Below, piece after piece: positions 1-8,429 of a stretch of 31,190 bases of DNA. Every line of letters starts with the position of its first letter. Positions within the stretch are counted from its first letter, which is position 1. A model generated the notes under the pieces. That model had not been told where the DNA came from. It ran no database searches and saw only the letters and a list, made by a program, of their open reading frames with translations. The translations under genes were made by a program, and so were the position numbers. This DNA comes from UBA7477 sp045602925 (GTDB lineage Bacteria > Bacillota > Clostridia > Oscillospirales > Ruminococcaceae): the NCBI GenBank assembly GCA_045602925.1, contig JAZSCN010000022.1:1-31190 (forward strand). The letters are read 5' to 3'.

Positions 1-25
1 TATAATATAGGAGGTCGGACAGACC
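1..25 (+). promoter_or_regulatory. -10 box and short leader hairpin upstream of the SAP-domain gene
   Basis: TATAAT at 1-6 fits a -10 box; its -35 would lie outside the window. The predicted transcript would begin near 13, exactly at a small stem GGTC(13-16)/GACC(22-25). An AGGAGG at 9-14 is too far from any start to serve as the ribosome site. Confidence 0.35.
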
Positions 26-57
26 GATTAAATAAGAAGTTGATGGAGACAATATTT

Positions 58-633
58 ATGAGTGAAAGACCAGAATTAAGCAAAGAACTTGACTCAGCAA
101 CATTTCGAAGCTTTTACTATTTGAAAGAAGAACTTGTAAGTTTCTGTAGAGAAAACAACCTGCCAGTTTCAGGTGGAAAGCTTGAACTTACTGATAGAAT
201 TGCACTGTTTCTTGATACAGGAAAGGTTTCTGAGGCTTCCACACATAAGAAAGCGACAACAAACATAGGATTGATTACAGAAGAGACAGTAATTGAAAAT
301 AATATTGTGTGTTCGGAAAAGCATAGAGCGTTTTTTAAAGAAAAAATCGGAAAAAACTTCTCATTTAATGTACTGTTTCAGAAATGGTTAAAAAACAATG
401 CAGGAAAAACCTACGGAGATGCTATGGAAGCCTATTATCAGATTCTTGAAGAAAAGAAAAGAGGCAAAACGACGATAGACAAGCAATTTGAGTATAATAC
501 ATATATCCGTGATTTCTTTGAGGACAATCAAGGTAAAAGTCTTGAAGAAGCTATTATATGTTGGAAATACAAAAAAAGCTTACAAGGACACAATCGTTAT
601 GAGAAATCTGACCTTGTTGCGTTAGATAGATAA
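58..633 (+). CDS. SAP-domain protein (DUF6434-like C-terminus)
   Basis: Protein of 191 residues. The N-terminal third reads as a SAP helix-extension-helix motif: a segment around residues 14-45 with FYYLKEELVSFCRENNLP followed by SGGKLELTDRI and a terminal LFLDTG. SAP motifs usually bind nucleic acid. The C-terminal half (after about residue 85) is basic and rich in aromatic residues (NVLFQKWLKNNAGKTY, YNTYIRDFFEDNQGK) and resembles the domain commonly fused to SAP in Firmicutes proteins of unknown role. ATG at 58 is preferred because GGAG lies at 45-48, nine bases upstream; earlier TTG(40) and ATG(43) have no suitable site. It is a single-gene unit ending at the terminator at 713-741. The biological role is unknown. 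Confidence 0.75.
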   Translation: MSERPELSKELDSATFRSFYYLKEELVSFCRENNLPVSGGKLELTDRIALFLDTGKVSEASTHKKATTNIGLITEETVIENNIVCSEKHRAFFKEKIGKNFSFNVLFQKWLKNNAGKTYGDAMEAYYQILEEKKRGKTTIDKQFEYNTYIRDFFEDNQGKSLEEAIICWKYKKSLQGHNRYEKSDLVALDR

Positions 634-676
634 ATCCCAATTTGTAAAACCAAACATATTACATAGCCGTTTTCTA

Positions 677-703
677 TGTCATCTATTTTGTACAAGACAG
701 ACA
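677..703 (+). repeat. 27-bp dispersed box, copy 1
   Basis: Begins TGTCATCTATTTTGTA and ends CAAGACAGACA. It contains the palindrome TTGTACAA and outer TGTC/GACA. Copies recur at 17368-17394, 19679-19705 and 22104-22130, always on the plus strand and always a few bases before an intrinsic terminator. This copy and the one at 17368 remain nearly identical through the following terminator, about 65 bp in all. Confidence 0.85.
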
Positions 704-712
704 ATAAAAATC

Positions 713-741
713 AGGATACCCGAAGGGGTGTCCTGTTTTTT
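713..741 (+). terminator. Intrinsic terminator after the SAP gene
   Basis: Stem AGGATACCC (713-721) with GGGTGTCCT (726-734), loop GAAG overlapping the stem edge, then GTTTTTT. Almost the same hairpin follows box copy 2 at 17405-17434. Confidence 0.85.
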
Positions 742-837
742 ATTTATTACAGTGCGAAACTTGAAGCTGAGAAACCGAAGGTTTCTCTAAAGCCTGCGAA
801 AGCAAACCTGCGGATAAAACCAAGTAATACGTAGGCT

Positions 838-920
838 GGTTCAACAGTCCTTCTCCCGCACCATCTATATGTGACGAAAAAGATCACATGCCAAAAAACC
901 ACGCAGTTGCGTGGTTTTTT
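838..920 (+). repeat. tRNA-fMet 3'-end relic A with downstream hairpin and terminator
   Basis: GGTTCAA...CCTTCTCCCGC-ACCA (838-863) matches the T-arm, acceptor strand and CCA end of a bacterial initiator tRNA, with two extra bases in the T loop/stem and no 5' half upstream. It is followed by a stem ATGTGA(869-874)/TCACAT(884-889) with an A-rich loop, then a terminator, AACCACGC/GCGTGGTT plus T6, ending at 920. Relic C (20114-20194) has the same order of parts. Confidence 0.7.
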
Positions 921-1025
921 ATGCTCTGACGCCGAAATTTTTATATGAAAACCGTAGATGACAGTTTGTCTTTTCAGCCTCAAAAGAGGATTTGAACGGG
1001 CGTTTTTTCATTTTCAAGAGATTTG

Positions 1026-1067
1026 AGAGCAGATTTGGAAGAAAAATCCCGAAGTCTGCTCTTTTTT
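1026..1067 (+). terminator. Intrinsic terminator, plus-strand orientation
   Basis: AGAGCAGA at 1026-1033 pairs with TCTGCTCT ending at 1062, with further TGG/CCG pairing inside, followed by TTTTTT. It lies just beyond the 3' end of the minus-strand operon. The T run supports plus-strand termination; on the minus strand it gives a hairpin without a good U tract. Confidence 0.65.
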
Positions 1068-1095
1068 ACACGGAAAAGCCATTGGATTTTACAAC

Positions 1096-2100
1096 TCACT
1101 CCAAATCACACTCTGCGAATTCATATCTGTCATTGGTGAGAAATGCGTATATAACCTTGCTATCTGTAACAGCACATACTTTTTCTGCGTTATCAGAAAT
1201 GAGTTTCTCTTTGCCGGTTTCAAGATTCAGCGAGTGAAGATTCAAATATTCATCAACATACAACAAATAGTCATCTGTCAAGCTTATTGAAACAGCAGCG
1301 TGGTCTGTTATTTGACGTGTGTTTTCACCGTAAAAATCAGTCTCGTAAATTAAGCCACCACAGGCGTCAATGTAAAAAATTCTGTCACTCAATATCGCTA
1401 TATTTGTAACTGCAATGTTTTCAAAAACATAATCAGTATCAGTTTTGATAGTGTATCTATGCAGGTTCAGGCTGTTGTCAACGTAGAAGATATATCCACC
1501 GTAATAAGAAATACACTTATTGTATATGCTTTGTGAAATTACAAGCTTTTTTTCTTTGGCTTTTAAACTGTATGAATAAACTCCACTGTCGTATAAAAGC
1601 CACAGGTTATGTCCGTCAATCCAGAAACAATTGAGTCTGTCAATATCCTCTGGGCGAGTGTAGTATGATACAGAAATTCCCATAAATTTATTTTCGTCTA
1701 CGTCTTTCTGGTATGTATCGGTGTAAATAACCTCACTTGAAAAATCGCCCGTGTGTATTACTCTGACCTCGTATCCGTCTGAATTATCCATAAGGTAATA
1801 AACATCTTTGTTCTTTGAAAAAAGACCTATAATATTATTTTCCTCAGTCTTGTAAAATGGGTCTCTGATTGCAACCTGAGACGTTTCAATCCCCTCTGAC
1901 AAGTGGTAGAAACCAACCTTAAAGCTGTCGGTATAGAAGACAAGGTCCTCCGAGCAAACAGCAAATCCGTTGTCCGAACAGTTAACCAATAGTTCGCTAT
2001 TATAGGAAGGCACTTTTTCGTCTGAGCAAGAGGACAACAACATACATATTACGCAGGATAATAAAAATATCGTCTTAAAAAATCTTTTCAATTGTTTCAC
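1096..2100 (-). CDS. Lipoprotein, DUF5050-like beta-propeller type
   Basis: 334 residues. A basic N-terminus, a hydrophobic stretch and the lipobox LLSSC (Cys25) predict a lipid-anchored extracellular protein. The mature part is a run of short beta-like repeats in which aromatic pairs alternate with polar turns (YVDNSLNLHRYTI, YIDACGGLIYETD, YVDEYLNLHSLNLE). This is the pattern of DUF5050-type propellers and is shared with the lipoprotein at 15135-16307. It is the last gene of the 7480-to-1096 operon, only 3 bp after the permease upstream. It probably presents a ligand-binding surface next to the ABC transporter; the ligand is unknown. A single propeller cannot be proven from sequence alone. 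Confidence 0.75.
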   Translation of the reverse strand: MKQLKRFFKTIFLLSCVICMLLSSCSDEKVPSYNSELLVNCSDNGFAVCSEDLVFYTDSFKVGFYHLSEGIETSQVAIRDPFYKTEENNIIGLFSKNKDVYYLMDNSDGYEVRVIHTGDFSSEVIYTDTYQKDVDENKFMGISVSYYTRPEDIDRLNCFWIDGHNLWLLYDSGVYSYSLKAKEKKLVISQSIYNKCISYYGGYIFYVDNSLNLHRYTIKTDTDYVFENIAVTNIAILSDRIFYIDACGGLIYETDFYGENTRQITDHAAVSISLTDDYLLYVDEYLNLHSLNLETGKEKLISDNAEKVCAVTDSKVIYAFLTNDRYEFAECDLE

Positions 2101-2103
2101 CCT

Positions 2104-3210
2104 TTAGTTTATGAGCTTTCGTTTCTTGGATTTTGGAGTGTAAATTACAATTGTGACAGCACATAAGAGAGCAAGTATAATTAAAGCCAGAATCAGATTT
2201 CTAAAATAAACTTCCTTCGAAAGAATATCCTGTTCAATTGCAAAATTGCGTTTTCTCACTATTCCTTGTAAGTAACCTGTTGAAATCAGAAATCCCATAG
2301 GAAGAGGAAGCTTGTACTTATCAAGACCATCAAAGAGAAAATACGAAAGTAAAATTACTGCAGCCCCTGTAAATGATGCAGAAAGTGTATCCTTGCTGAT
2401 AACCGACACTGCCATAACAATAAGCGAAAGCATCACACAGCCAACAATTATGTTTCCTAAAGTTATCGCTGAAAGCTGGCATAACGATAGCTTGTACGAG
2501 CTGTCCTCGTATTGGGATATACTCTGAATAGGAAAGCTACTGTTGTGCAGTCCGTATTTCAGAGAGTAATAAATAATCTCCTCGCAGAAAAATAGCACGG
2601 AAACAGTTATACTTAAAATAATTCCTGTCAGTATTTTTGAAATACAGAGATTTTTTCTTCCGTTTTCACAGCAACTCAGGATTCCAAGCATTTGTGCATC
2701 GGTATCCATACAGAAAACAGGAGTAATCATAAGTACCAGTACAATAAGCATTATAAAGTCGGGACTGCTTTTGGCGAGAAGTGAGTTCCAACCATTTTGC
2801 AGAATAAAATAAGTGCTGTCAGGATTTTCAACTGCTTTCAGGTATCTTGCATATAATATTTCAATTTCTTTTTGTTTTTCAAGAATGCTTTTGTAATAGT
2901 TTATCCTTGAATTAAATTCAGCATAGTTTATTTCACCACTTGAATACTCAGAAAAAACCTTTTCTGAATCCACTTGTGCCTGTTTAAGAGAATCGTATTC
3001 GTTGAGAATAAATTCTTCCTTTGATTCGTTTAACTCTCCTGCAAGTGTGCTTATGTACTCTCTGTATACGGGACTTTCCTCGGCTTTTAAAGTGAATGCA
3101 GCAGTGCTGTTAAAAGACAATACAAACACCTTGATAATAAGCCCCAAAATAATCAAAACAATAGCTTTTTTCTTTATCAGCACCTTATATAACTCGTATC
3201 CGACTGTCAT
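2104..3210 (-). CDS. ABC-2 type transporter permease (second of pair)
   Basis: 368 residues. One membrane segment near the N-terminus (about 13-33) is followed by a long extracytoplasmic, charged and partly coiled region (about 45-145) and then about five hydrophobic segments (about 150-172, 190-210, 245-270, 278-295, 335-358). The extracytoplasmic part opens with PVYREYIS, and a conserved loop NGRKNLCISK precedes the third segment. Both motifs are shared with the permease at 10816-11859 (PIYREYIS; NGRTKLHITK), so the two are paralogues. Its ATG overlaps the stop of the permease upstream by 4 bp. It likely forms a heterodimer with that permease and the ATPase at 4388. The substrate is not visible; the large ectodomain suits peptide or lipid handling. 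Confidence 0.85.
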   Translation of the reverse strand: MTVGYELYKVLIKKKAIVLIILGLIIKVFVLSFNSTAAFTLKAEESPVYREYISTLAGELNESKEEFILNEYDSLKQAQVDSEKVFSEYSSGEINYAEFNSRINYYKSILEKQKEIEILYARYLKAVENPDSTYFILQNGWNSLLAKSSPDFIMLIVLVLMITPVFCMDTDAQMLGILSCCENGRKNLCISKILTGIILSITVSVLFFCEEIIYYSLKYGLHNSSFPIQSISQYEDSSYKLSLCQLSAITLGNIIVGCVMLSLIVMAVSVISKDTLSASFTGAAVILLSYFLFDGLDKYKLPLPMGFLISTGYLQGIVRKRNFAIEQDILSKEVYFRNLILALIILALLCAVTIVIYTPKSKKRKLIN

Positions 3211-4391
3211 ATGCTTTTCTCCTTTGGCGTTATTTTGCCACTAAGCCTTATAACTAAAAGAACAAGGGCAAAAAGTTCAGAAGCTGTAAAGAATAAGCTG
3301 AGCCAAGCCACGTTTATAAGCCTTCCGAAAATATTTATAAAGTTCAATCCATCAACTGTTTGACGGAATGTGAGAAGGTTTGCAGGATTTATGCTGTACA
3401 TCAGACTGCTTTTTTCAAGAAAGACATTCGCAATAATAAATAGCGCAGGGATAATAAGTGAGAGAACAAAAGTCGTAGCCGACTCTTTTGATTTGCTTGA
3501 TAATAAAAGGGTTATCAATGCAATGATGAAAAAGAATATCACCTTTAAGGCAAAGCTTATCAATACAAAAAGTCTTATGCTTTTGTTAAAGGAACAAAAC
3601 TCAAAGCTTTTGATTGCGTATAAAGGCATGGAAAATCCTTCAACAGAAAAAAATGCCTTGAAACAAATCAAATCCATTGTACAGAACCATAAAGCCACTG
3701 AAAATACAAAGGTCAGCGACGCTAAAAGCTTTGCACGGATAAGTGGATATCCACCCATTTGTGATGTTTGATTTATCAGATTCATTCCGGTTTCTTTTTC
3801 TCTTGAAAAAACAGGGGCTAATCCGAGAACAATTATTATTATCACTAAAAGTGATGAAAAATCGTATTTAATATAATCCTCTGTGTATTCTAAATTATAA
3901 TAGCTGTTTATTTTTCTGCCTGCATAGGTCTTGACAATAGCCTTGTTAAGCTTTTCTTCACGGGCATTTCCAATACTCTTATAAAAGCTTAAGTTTTCTT
4001 TCGCATTCTTAACAATTGCATTATTGTTTTCTTCATAGCAAGAATAGTAATTCATATCCTCAAAAATTTTCAGAAAAACATTAGCGTCAATGTATGGATT
4101 ACCAGAGTAAGAAGTGTTCTCATCAAAGTCGTATTGTCCCATAATAACACCTTGCGTGTAGCTATAATTATCAATTACAGCACTTAACTTTTCTTGGGTG
4201 ATTTCACCTTTGAGTCCTTCATAGATTGAATAATAGCAGGAGTTGAATTTTACAAAATCCTTGTTATTCAAATCACTTTCACAGTACATTGAAAAGATTT
4301 TGTAAAGGTTAATAAGTGTGAATATAATTATGCTGATTATGAGAGTTTTATTTGAAAGAATTTTCTTAAGTTCAAAACGGTATAAGCTCAT
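3207..4391 (-). CDS. ABC-2 type transporter permease (first of pair)
   Basis: 394 residues. An N-terminal MSLYRFELKKILSNK is typical of ABC-2 permeases, followed by a membrane helix (about 16-34), an ectodomain of about 140 residues, and five more hydrophobic segments from about residue 180. FSREKETGMNLINQT in the first cytoplasmic loop corresponds to the REhxxG motif of ABC-2 proteins. It overlaps the ATPase stop and the next permease start by 4 bp each, implying translational coupling and a fixed complex. It resembles the permease at 12730-14013 in length and architecture. The two-permease plus one-ATPase arrangement recalls LanFEG immunity transporters, but the permeases here are much longer than LanE or LanG. 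Confidence 0.85.
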   Translation of the reverse strand: MSLYRFELKKILSNKTLIISIIIFTLINLYKIFSMYCESDLNNKDFVKFNSCYYSIYEGLKGEITQEKLSAVIDNYSYTQGVIMGQYDFDENTSYSGNPYIDANVFLKIFEDMNYYSCYEENNNAIVKNAKENLSFYKSIGNAREEKLNKAIVKTYAGRKINSYYNLEYTEDYIKYDFSSLLVIIIIVLGLAPVFSREKETGMNLINQTSQMGGYPLIRAKLLASLTFVFSVALWFCTMDLICFKAFFSVEGFSMPLYAIKSFEFCSFNKSIRLFVLISFALKVIFFFIIALITLLLSSKSKESATTFVLSLIIPALFIIANVFLEKSSLMYSINPANLLTFRQTVDGLNFINIFGRLINVAWLSLFFTASELFALVLLVIRLSGKITPKEKSI

Positions 4392-5254
4392 TTCAATTCT
4401 CCGAAATAGTATAAGTAAACATCCTCAAGAGTAGGCGAATGGTTTGTAGCATCTTCGTAAGGCTTTTTGTCTGAAATAATCTTTACTGTGTAAGATGAGT
4501 TACTGTATATTGCAGAGCTTATGAGATTTTTGTCCATAAGTGTTGCAATATTTTCTTCTGACACATCAACCCTCCAGACCTTATTGCTAATGGAATTTAC
4601 TAGTTCAGTCGGGGATTTTTCTGTAATAAGCTGTCCGTTTCTTAAAAGCAGAACCTTGTTTGCAATGTACTCAATATCGGTTACAATGTGGGTAGAAAGC
4701 AAAACAATTCTTTTTGAAGAAAGCTTTGCGATAAGATTTCTGAAACGAATTCTTTCCTGAGGGTCAAGACCTGCCGTCGGCTCGTCAAGAATAAGGATTT
4801 TTGGCTCGTTTATAATTGCCTGTGCAATTCCAAGACGTTGTCGCATTCCTCCCGAAAGCTTTGAAATTTTCATTTTTGAAAACTCTTCAAGATTTACAAG
4901 CTTCAGCACCTCGTTAATTTTTTCTTGGTGTAAAGACTTAGGGATATTTTTCATTGTGCATATGTATTTTAAGAATTCGCACACAGAGAAGTTAGGATAG
5001 AATTTGGGGTACTGTGGCAGATAACCTAAGTTTTTTATGTAGTCCATGCCCAGTTCAGAAACATTCTCGCCATCAAAATAAATATCACCACTGTCCTGAG
5101 AAAGAAGTTGTGTAATTATGTTTATAAGGGTGGTTTTGCCTGAACCGTTAGGGCCTAAAAGCCCGTAAACGCCTTCTGTAAGCTGTGCTGAAAAATTATT
5201 AAGTGCCTTAATTTTTCCGTAGCTTTTTGAAATACCTTTTATCTCAAGTTTCAT
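4388..5254 (-). CDS. ABC transporter ATP-binding protein
   Basis: 288 residues, a complete ABC ATPase. Walker A is GPNGSGKTT (34-42), the Q-loop glutamine is in GYLPQ (81), the signature is LSGGMRQ (133-139), Walker B is ILILDE (153-158) with the D-loop AGLDP, and the H-loop is STHIV (His189). A C-terminal extension ending SPTLEDVYLYYF is shared with the ATPase at 11852-12724. It would energise the two permeases encoded next. The ribosome site AAAGG lies about six bases before the ATG. It belongs to the operon reading from 7480 to 1096. Confidence 0.93.
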   Translation of the reverse strand: MKLEIKGISKSYGKIKALNNFSAQLTEGVYGLLGPNGSGKTTLINIITQLLSQDSGDIYFDGENVSELGMDYIKNLGYLPQYPKFYPNFSVCEFLKYICTMKNIPKSLHQEKINEVLKLVNLEEFSKMKISKLSGGMRQRLGIAQAIINEPKILILDEPTAGLDPQERIRFRNLIAKLSSKRIVLLSTHIVTDIEYIANKVLLLRNGQLITEKSPTELVNSISNKVWRVDVSEENIATLMDKNLISSAIYSNSSYTVKIISDKKPYEDATNHSPTLEDVYLYYFGELK

Positions 5255-5265
5255 ATTAAGCCTTT

Positions 5266-6486
5266 CTAAAAATCAACCCTGAAAACATACGAGTTATCAG
5301 AATCATCGAATGCAGAAATCAAAATATGCCTTTCATTTTCTGAAATGAAGATTGTGCCGTTAAAATGATATCTGCTTTCATCAATGACATTTTCGGTCAG
5401 CAGCTTGTGAGTAGTAACATCGTAAACACGCAGAGTGGTTTTTTCAGGTGTGTCTTTGCTGTATTCAGTTCTGTTGGTAACAATGTATTTCCCATTCTGT
5501 GACAGCATAACCCTCTGACTTTCGTTGGGTGTGGAAAATGTAAAAACCTCAGCATTGTCACATATGTAGATTTCAGCCTTTCCCGATGATGTCATAGAAT
5601 ATTCAAGAGCCTCATCGTACAGCACAAAACCATTTTTTATTGCTTGATAGCCTCTTGTTTCTCCCGATGAAACGCTTTTGAAATTACCACTTTGAATGTC
5701 AACCACTCCGTAGCAGGGAATCCCATCATCTGATCCAGCTTTTAAATAAAAGCCTTTGCAAAAGAGTTCATTTTCATTTATCTGTGAAATGACTTCTATG
5801 CTGAAGGGCTTGTCAGGATTGTCTTTTTCATAAGAAGAAAACCTTCCGATTTCAGAGATTTCACCACTAAAATTTCTTGTTTCAATTACGCAGAATACTT
5901 CTCCGTTTTCTGCTTTGTCATAGCTCACAAAATAAGAATCTCCGTTTTTTGAAAGACAAATTGATGTTATACCACTGTCATCTGAAAATTCAGCCTCGTT
6001 TATTTTCTCAAGGCTGTTATTGTAGACAGCAAGCTTTTCAATAATTCCAAAACGTTTCTGACTGATTATTCCGATTTTTTCACAGCCTTTGTCGAATATA
6101 TCAACTCTGCTGCCCTCTATTTCCACAGAACCTGAGATTTTTCCGTTTTTATATGTTCCTAGTTTCGCTTTTTTATTTTCTGAATAGATTACATAAGTCT
6201 GTCCGTTTTTCTCGGTAGCATCAATAAGCCATACTTTCCCGTCGGTGATGTCTAAAAGCTCGCCTGTCGAGATTGTTCCGGAATTAGGTTCGCTTTCAGC
6301 AGGACTTTCGGACATGCTACCTGTTTCGGGATATTTGCTTGTTATAGTCTCGCTTCTTTGACTTTGATTTGCAGTTGTTTGTGATAAACTGTCTGAATCA
6401 GATGTAGAGTTTTTGTCCATGGCTTCACAGGCTGAAAGGCTCGTTAATCCTATGCACAAAGCCATAATATATATTATCCTTTTCAT
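5266..6486 (-). CDS. Lipoprotein, beta-rich, uncharacterised
   Basis: 406 residues. The signal peptide ends in lipobox SLSAC (Cys20), followed by a Ser/Thr/Glu-rich linker to about residue 75. The mature part is rich in short beta strands with Asn/Gly turns (VWLIDATEKNGQTYVIYSENKKAKL, SYDKAENGEVFCVIE) and may fold as a propeller-like sensor domain. No enzymatic motif is recognisable. It starts 4 bp after the stop of the lipoprotein upstream and ends 11 bp before the ATPase. It probably acts at the outer membrane face together with the ABC complex, as immunity or substrate-delivery lipoproteins do; this role is inferred from context only. Confidence 0.75.
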   Translation of the reverse strand: MKRIIYIMALCIGLTSLSACEAMDKNSTSDSDSLSQTTANQSQRSETITSKYPETGSMSESPAESEPNSGTISTGELLDITDGKVWLIDATEKNGQTYVIYSENKKAKLGTYKNGKISGSVEIEGSRVDIFDKGCEKIGIISQKRFGIIEKLAVYNNSLEKINEAEFSDDSGITSICLSKNGDSYFVSYDKAENGEVFCVIETRNFSGEISEIGRFSSYEKDNPDKPFSIEVISQINENELFCKGFYLKAGSDDGIPCYGVVDIQSGNFKSVSSGETRGYQAIKNGFVLYDEALEYSMTSSGKAEIYICDNAEVFTFSTPNESQRVMLSQNGKYIVTNRTEYSKDTPEKTTLRVYDVTTHKLLTENVIDESRYHFNGTIFISENERHILISAFDDSDNSYVFRVDF

Positions 6487-6490
6487 ATCA

Positions 6491-7480
6491 TTAATCCTCG
6501 ATGTATGTAATGTTTACGCTTTTGTAAAGCTCTCTTTCCGATACTTCTTTCGGAATAGCAATAAAAGAAATGCAGTCATTGTTTTTAAGCTGAAGGCTGT
6601 CAATATCTACTGTTATACTTGAAACTGTGTCAGCCTTTGTCTTTATTTCAACGTACGGTTTTCCATCGAAGGCGTCCGTGACAAGCTGATTATTCACATA
6701 AAGACCTACTGTGTAGGTACTTTCCTGACCACCGAAAAGCTGATAAACTATGCTTTCACCTGGCTTTACTATTGATGATTCTTCTTTACTCAGAACAATC
6801 ACATCGTTGAGCCATTCAAGTTTATTTCTGTATAGGGAACCATCCTCGTTAAAAAGAACGTATTTGCTCTTAAACTCTTCAGTCATTTCTTCGCAGTCAT
6901 ATTTTTCTGAAAAGAGCACTTCTGAATTCTGACCATCAGCTTTCATAACAAGCTTTTGTATTCCCAGAGTATTGATTTTATGATTGTTTCCGTATGTTCT
7001 GTTTTCATCCTCGGCAACAAACGATGGATTTAGCATTATTCCGAAAATAACATTCAGGTTGTCACCTTTTTTGCCTACTATCGGGTCAAATTCTACCATA
7101 ACTGTTTTTGTTTCGCCTGCAATCAGGTTAAATGTGTGCATTGCTTTTTCTTCCTGATTTTTATAAACGGAATATTTCTGCACCATACCCTCAACATATA
7201 TTAAAAGTCCCAGCTCTGTGTCTGCGTTGTCACAATCAAGTGAAATCTCAGCCGATACCTTTTCTCCGTCAAACTCCAGATTAGTAGCGCCTTCAGGATA
7301 ATTTATACCTATACCGACAGAAACCTCGTTGCCAATATCAGTGGGGGGTGTTGCATTTTCAACAGAGCTTTCTGTTTTGGTTGTAGTGGTGGTTGTTATG
7401 GAGATAGTGATGTCTGATGAATTGCCACACGAGCATAATGTCAAACAGCACAATAACACACTAAGGATTTTTCTTCTCAT
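6491..7480 (-). CDS. Lipoprotein, first gene of ABC operon 1
   Basis: 329 residues. A very short signal peptide has the lipid-acceptor Cys in TLCSC (about residue 18), followed by a Thr-rich linker. The mature part appears to hold two similar beta-sandwich-like regions; the second contains VNNQLVTDAFDGKPYVE. The DAFDGK motif recurs as RNGELLDAFDGKTF in the lipoprotein at 14028-15116, so these are paralogues. A perfect AGGAGGTCCT stands directly before the ATG. It is preceded by the LytTR-type operator and promoter at 7529-7596, which read toward this gene. Function unknown; an extracellular binding or protective role for the operon is inferred. Confidence 0.8.
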   Translation of the reverse strand: MRRKILSVLLCCLTLCSCGNSSDITISITTTTTTKTESSVENATPPTDIGNEVSVGIGINYPEGATNLEFDGEKVSAEISLDCDNADTELGLLIYVEGMVQKYSVYKNQEEKAMHTFNLIAGETKTVMVEFDPIVGKKGDNLNVIFGIMLNPSFVAEDENRTYGNNHKINTLGIQKLVMKADGQNSEVLFSEKYDCEEMTEEFKSKYVLFNEDGSLYRNKLEWLNDVIVLSKEESSIVKPGESIVYQLFGGQESTYTVGLYVNNQLVTDAFDGKPYVEIKTKADTVSSITVDIDSLQLKNNDCISFIAIPKEVSERELYKSVNITYIED

Positions 7481-7528
7481 AGGACCTCCTGTTTTGAAAT
7501 GGGGGTTAATGTTTGTTATCTGAATATC

Positions 7529-7596
7529 AGTATAGCAAATATCCTGCCAAAATCAGTTGGCTTGCTCTCAATGGTATTGTTTTTTTACCGAATGGT
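7529..7596 (-). promoter_or_regulatory. LytTR-type direct-repeat operator and promoter of ABC operon 1
   Basis: On the minus strand two direct repeats, ACCATTCGG (7588-7596) and ACCATTGAG (7567-7575), start exactly 21 bp apart, the spacing of AgrA/LytTR sites. A weak -35 ACTGAT (7552-7557) and -10 TATACT (7529-7534) follow with a 17-bp spacer. A poor -35 next to a double site suits an activator-dependent promoter. The region is shared with the divergent regulator gene, which may be controlled too. Confidence 0.7.
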
Positions 7597-7610
7597 CATA
7601 TGTCCTGCAG

Positions 7611-7639
7611 TTGCATTGTATGAAGTAGTTTGTTATAAT
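7611..7639 (+). promoter_or_regulatory. Promoter of the two-component operon
   Basis: TTGCAT at 7611-7616, 17-bp spacer, TATAAT at 7634-7639. The start site would fall near 7646, about 50 bases before the GTG of the response regulator. The LytTR-type repeats lie 15 bp upstream, so autoregulation is possible. Confidence 0.7.
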
Positions 7640-7694
7640 GTAAGTGATGTATCCTTGATTTTTCGAGGGGAAACCTTTACAAGTAGGTGATGCT

Positions 7695-8429
7695 GTGAGA
7701 ATTGCTCTATGTGATGATAATGTTTTCTTCCTTAAAACTCTTCACAAAAAAATCAATGAAATATGTGATAAGAATGACATTGATTTTGAAGTGTACGAGT
7801 TTAATTGTGGGAATGATTTAATCGATTCATTTGATGAAAACAAATATGATATTGTATTTTTAGATATAGATATGCCTGACATTACAGGTAAGGATGTGGC
7901 AAATAATCTGAGGGCACGAGGTGGCAATAGCTTTAAGCTTGTTTTCATTTCCGATTATTATAATGAGGTTTTTTCTACATTTAAGTATAATATAGAATCG
8001 TTTATACCAAAAAATCGATTGGATACCTATCTGGAAAGTGAAATTGTTAGAATAGTAGAAATTATAAAAGGAAACGAGTCAATAATCTTCTCATTTAAGT
8101 ATTGTGTCAATCAGGAATATGCAAACGGTAACGTAAATATAAACGATATAACATATGTAGAAGTGCTGAACAGGGAAATAATACTACATACCGTTCGGGA
8201 TAAGTATTCTCTTTGCAATTATCATTATGAAAAGATAAAAAGTCAGTTTATGAAATATGGCTTTTTGGATATACACAGAACCTGCATCGTTAACATCAAT
8301 TACATAACATCTGTAAAAAACGATTGTGTTATCGTATGTAATAAGGATGAACTGCCACTCAGCAGAAGAAAAAAAGACACTATCAAGAAAGCCTTTTTCG
8401 AAAATATAAAAAATCAGGTGGTAAAATGA
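7695..8429 (+). CDS. LytTR-family response regulator (AgrA/ComE type)
   Basis: 244 residues. The receiver domain (1-120) has acidic Asp7-Asp8, phospho-acceptor Asp57 in VFLDIDMPDITGKD, Ser86 and Lys106. The LytTR DNA-binding domain (about 130-238) shows ITYVEVLNREIILHT, FLDIHRTCIVNINYI and the LPLSRRKK end typical of AgrA, ComE and VirR. It should bind pairs of about 9-bp repeats spaced 21 bp, and three such pairs occur in this window. The GTG start at 7695 has AGGTGAT a few bases upstream. Its stop overlaps the kinase start by 4 bp. It probably activates the agrB, ABC and secreted-protein promoters; the direction of control is inferred. Confidence 0.93.
   Translation: MRIALCDDNVFFLKTLHKKINEICDKNDIDFEVYEFNCGNDLIDSFDENKYDIVFLDIDMPDITGKDVANNLRARGGNSFKLVFISDYYNEVFSTFKYNIESFIPKNRLDTYLESEIVRIVEIIKGNESIIFSFKYCVNQEYANGNVNINDITYVEVLNREIILHTVRDKYSLCNYHYEKIKSQFMKYGFLDIHRTCIVNINYITSVKNDCVIVCNKDELPLSRRKKDTIKKAFFENIKNQVVK

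Larger units (their letters stand above)
742..1095. other. Gene-free spacer with tRNA relic A and two terminators
   Basis: No credible coding sequence is seen between the SAP gene and the 3' end of the first ABC operon. The stretch holds a small hairpin around GAAACCGAAGGTTTC (771-785), the tRNA-fMet 3'-end relic at 838-863 with its hairpin and terminator, and a terminator at 1026-1067. Short open frames here have no ribosome site and cross these structures. Confidence 0.7.

Noticed and set aside
40..57. TTG/ATG starts upstream of the SAP gene
   Set aside because: The GGAG at 45-48 lies inside that extension and is well placed for ATG 58.
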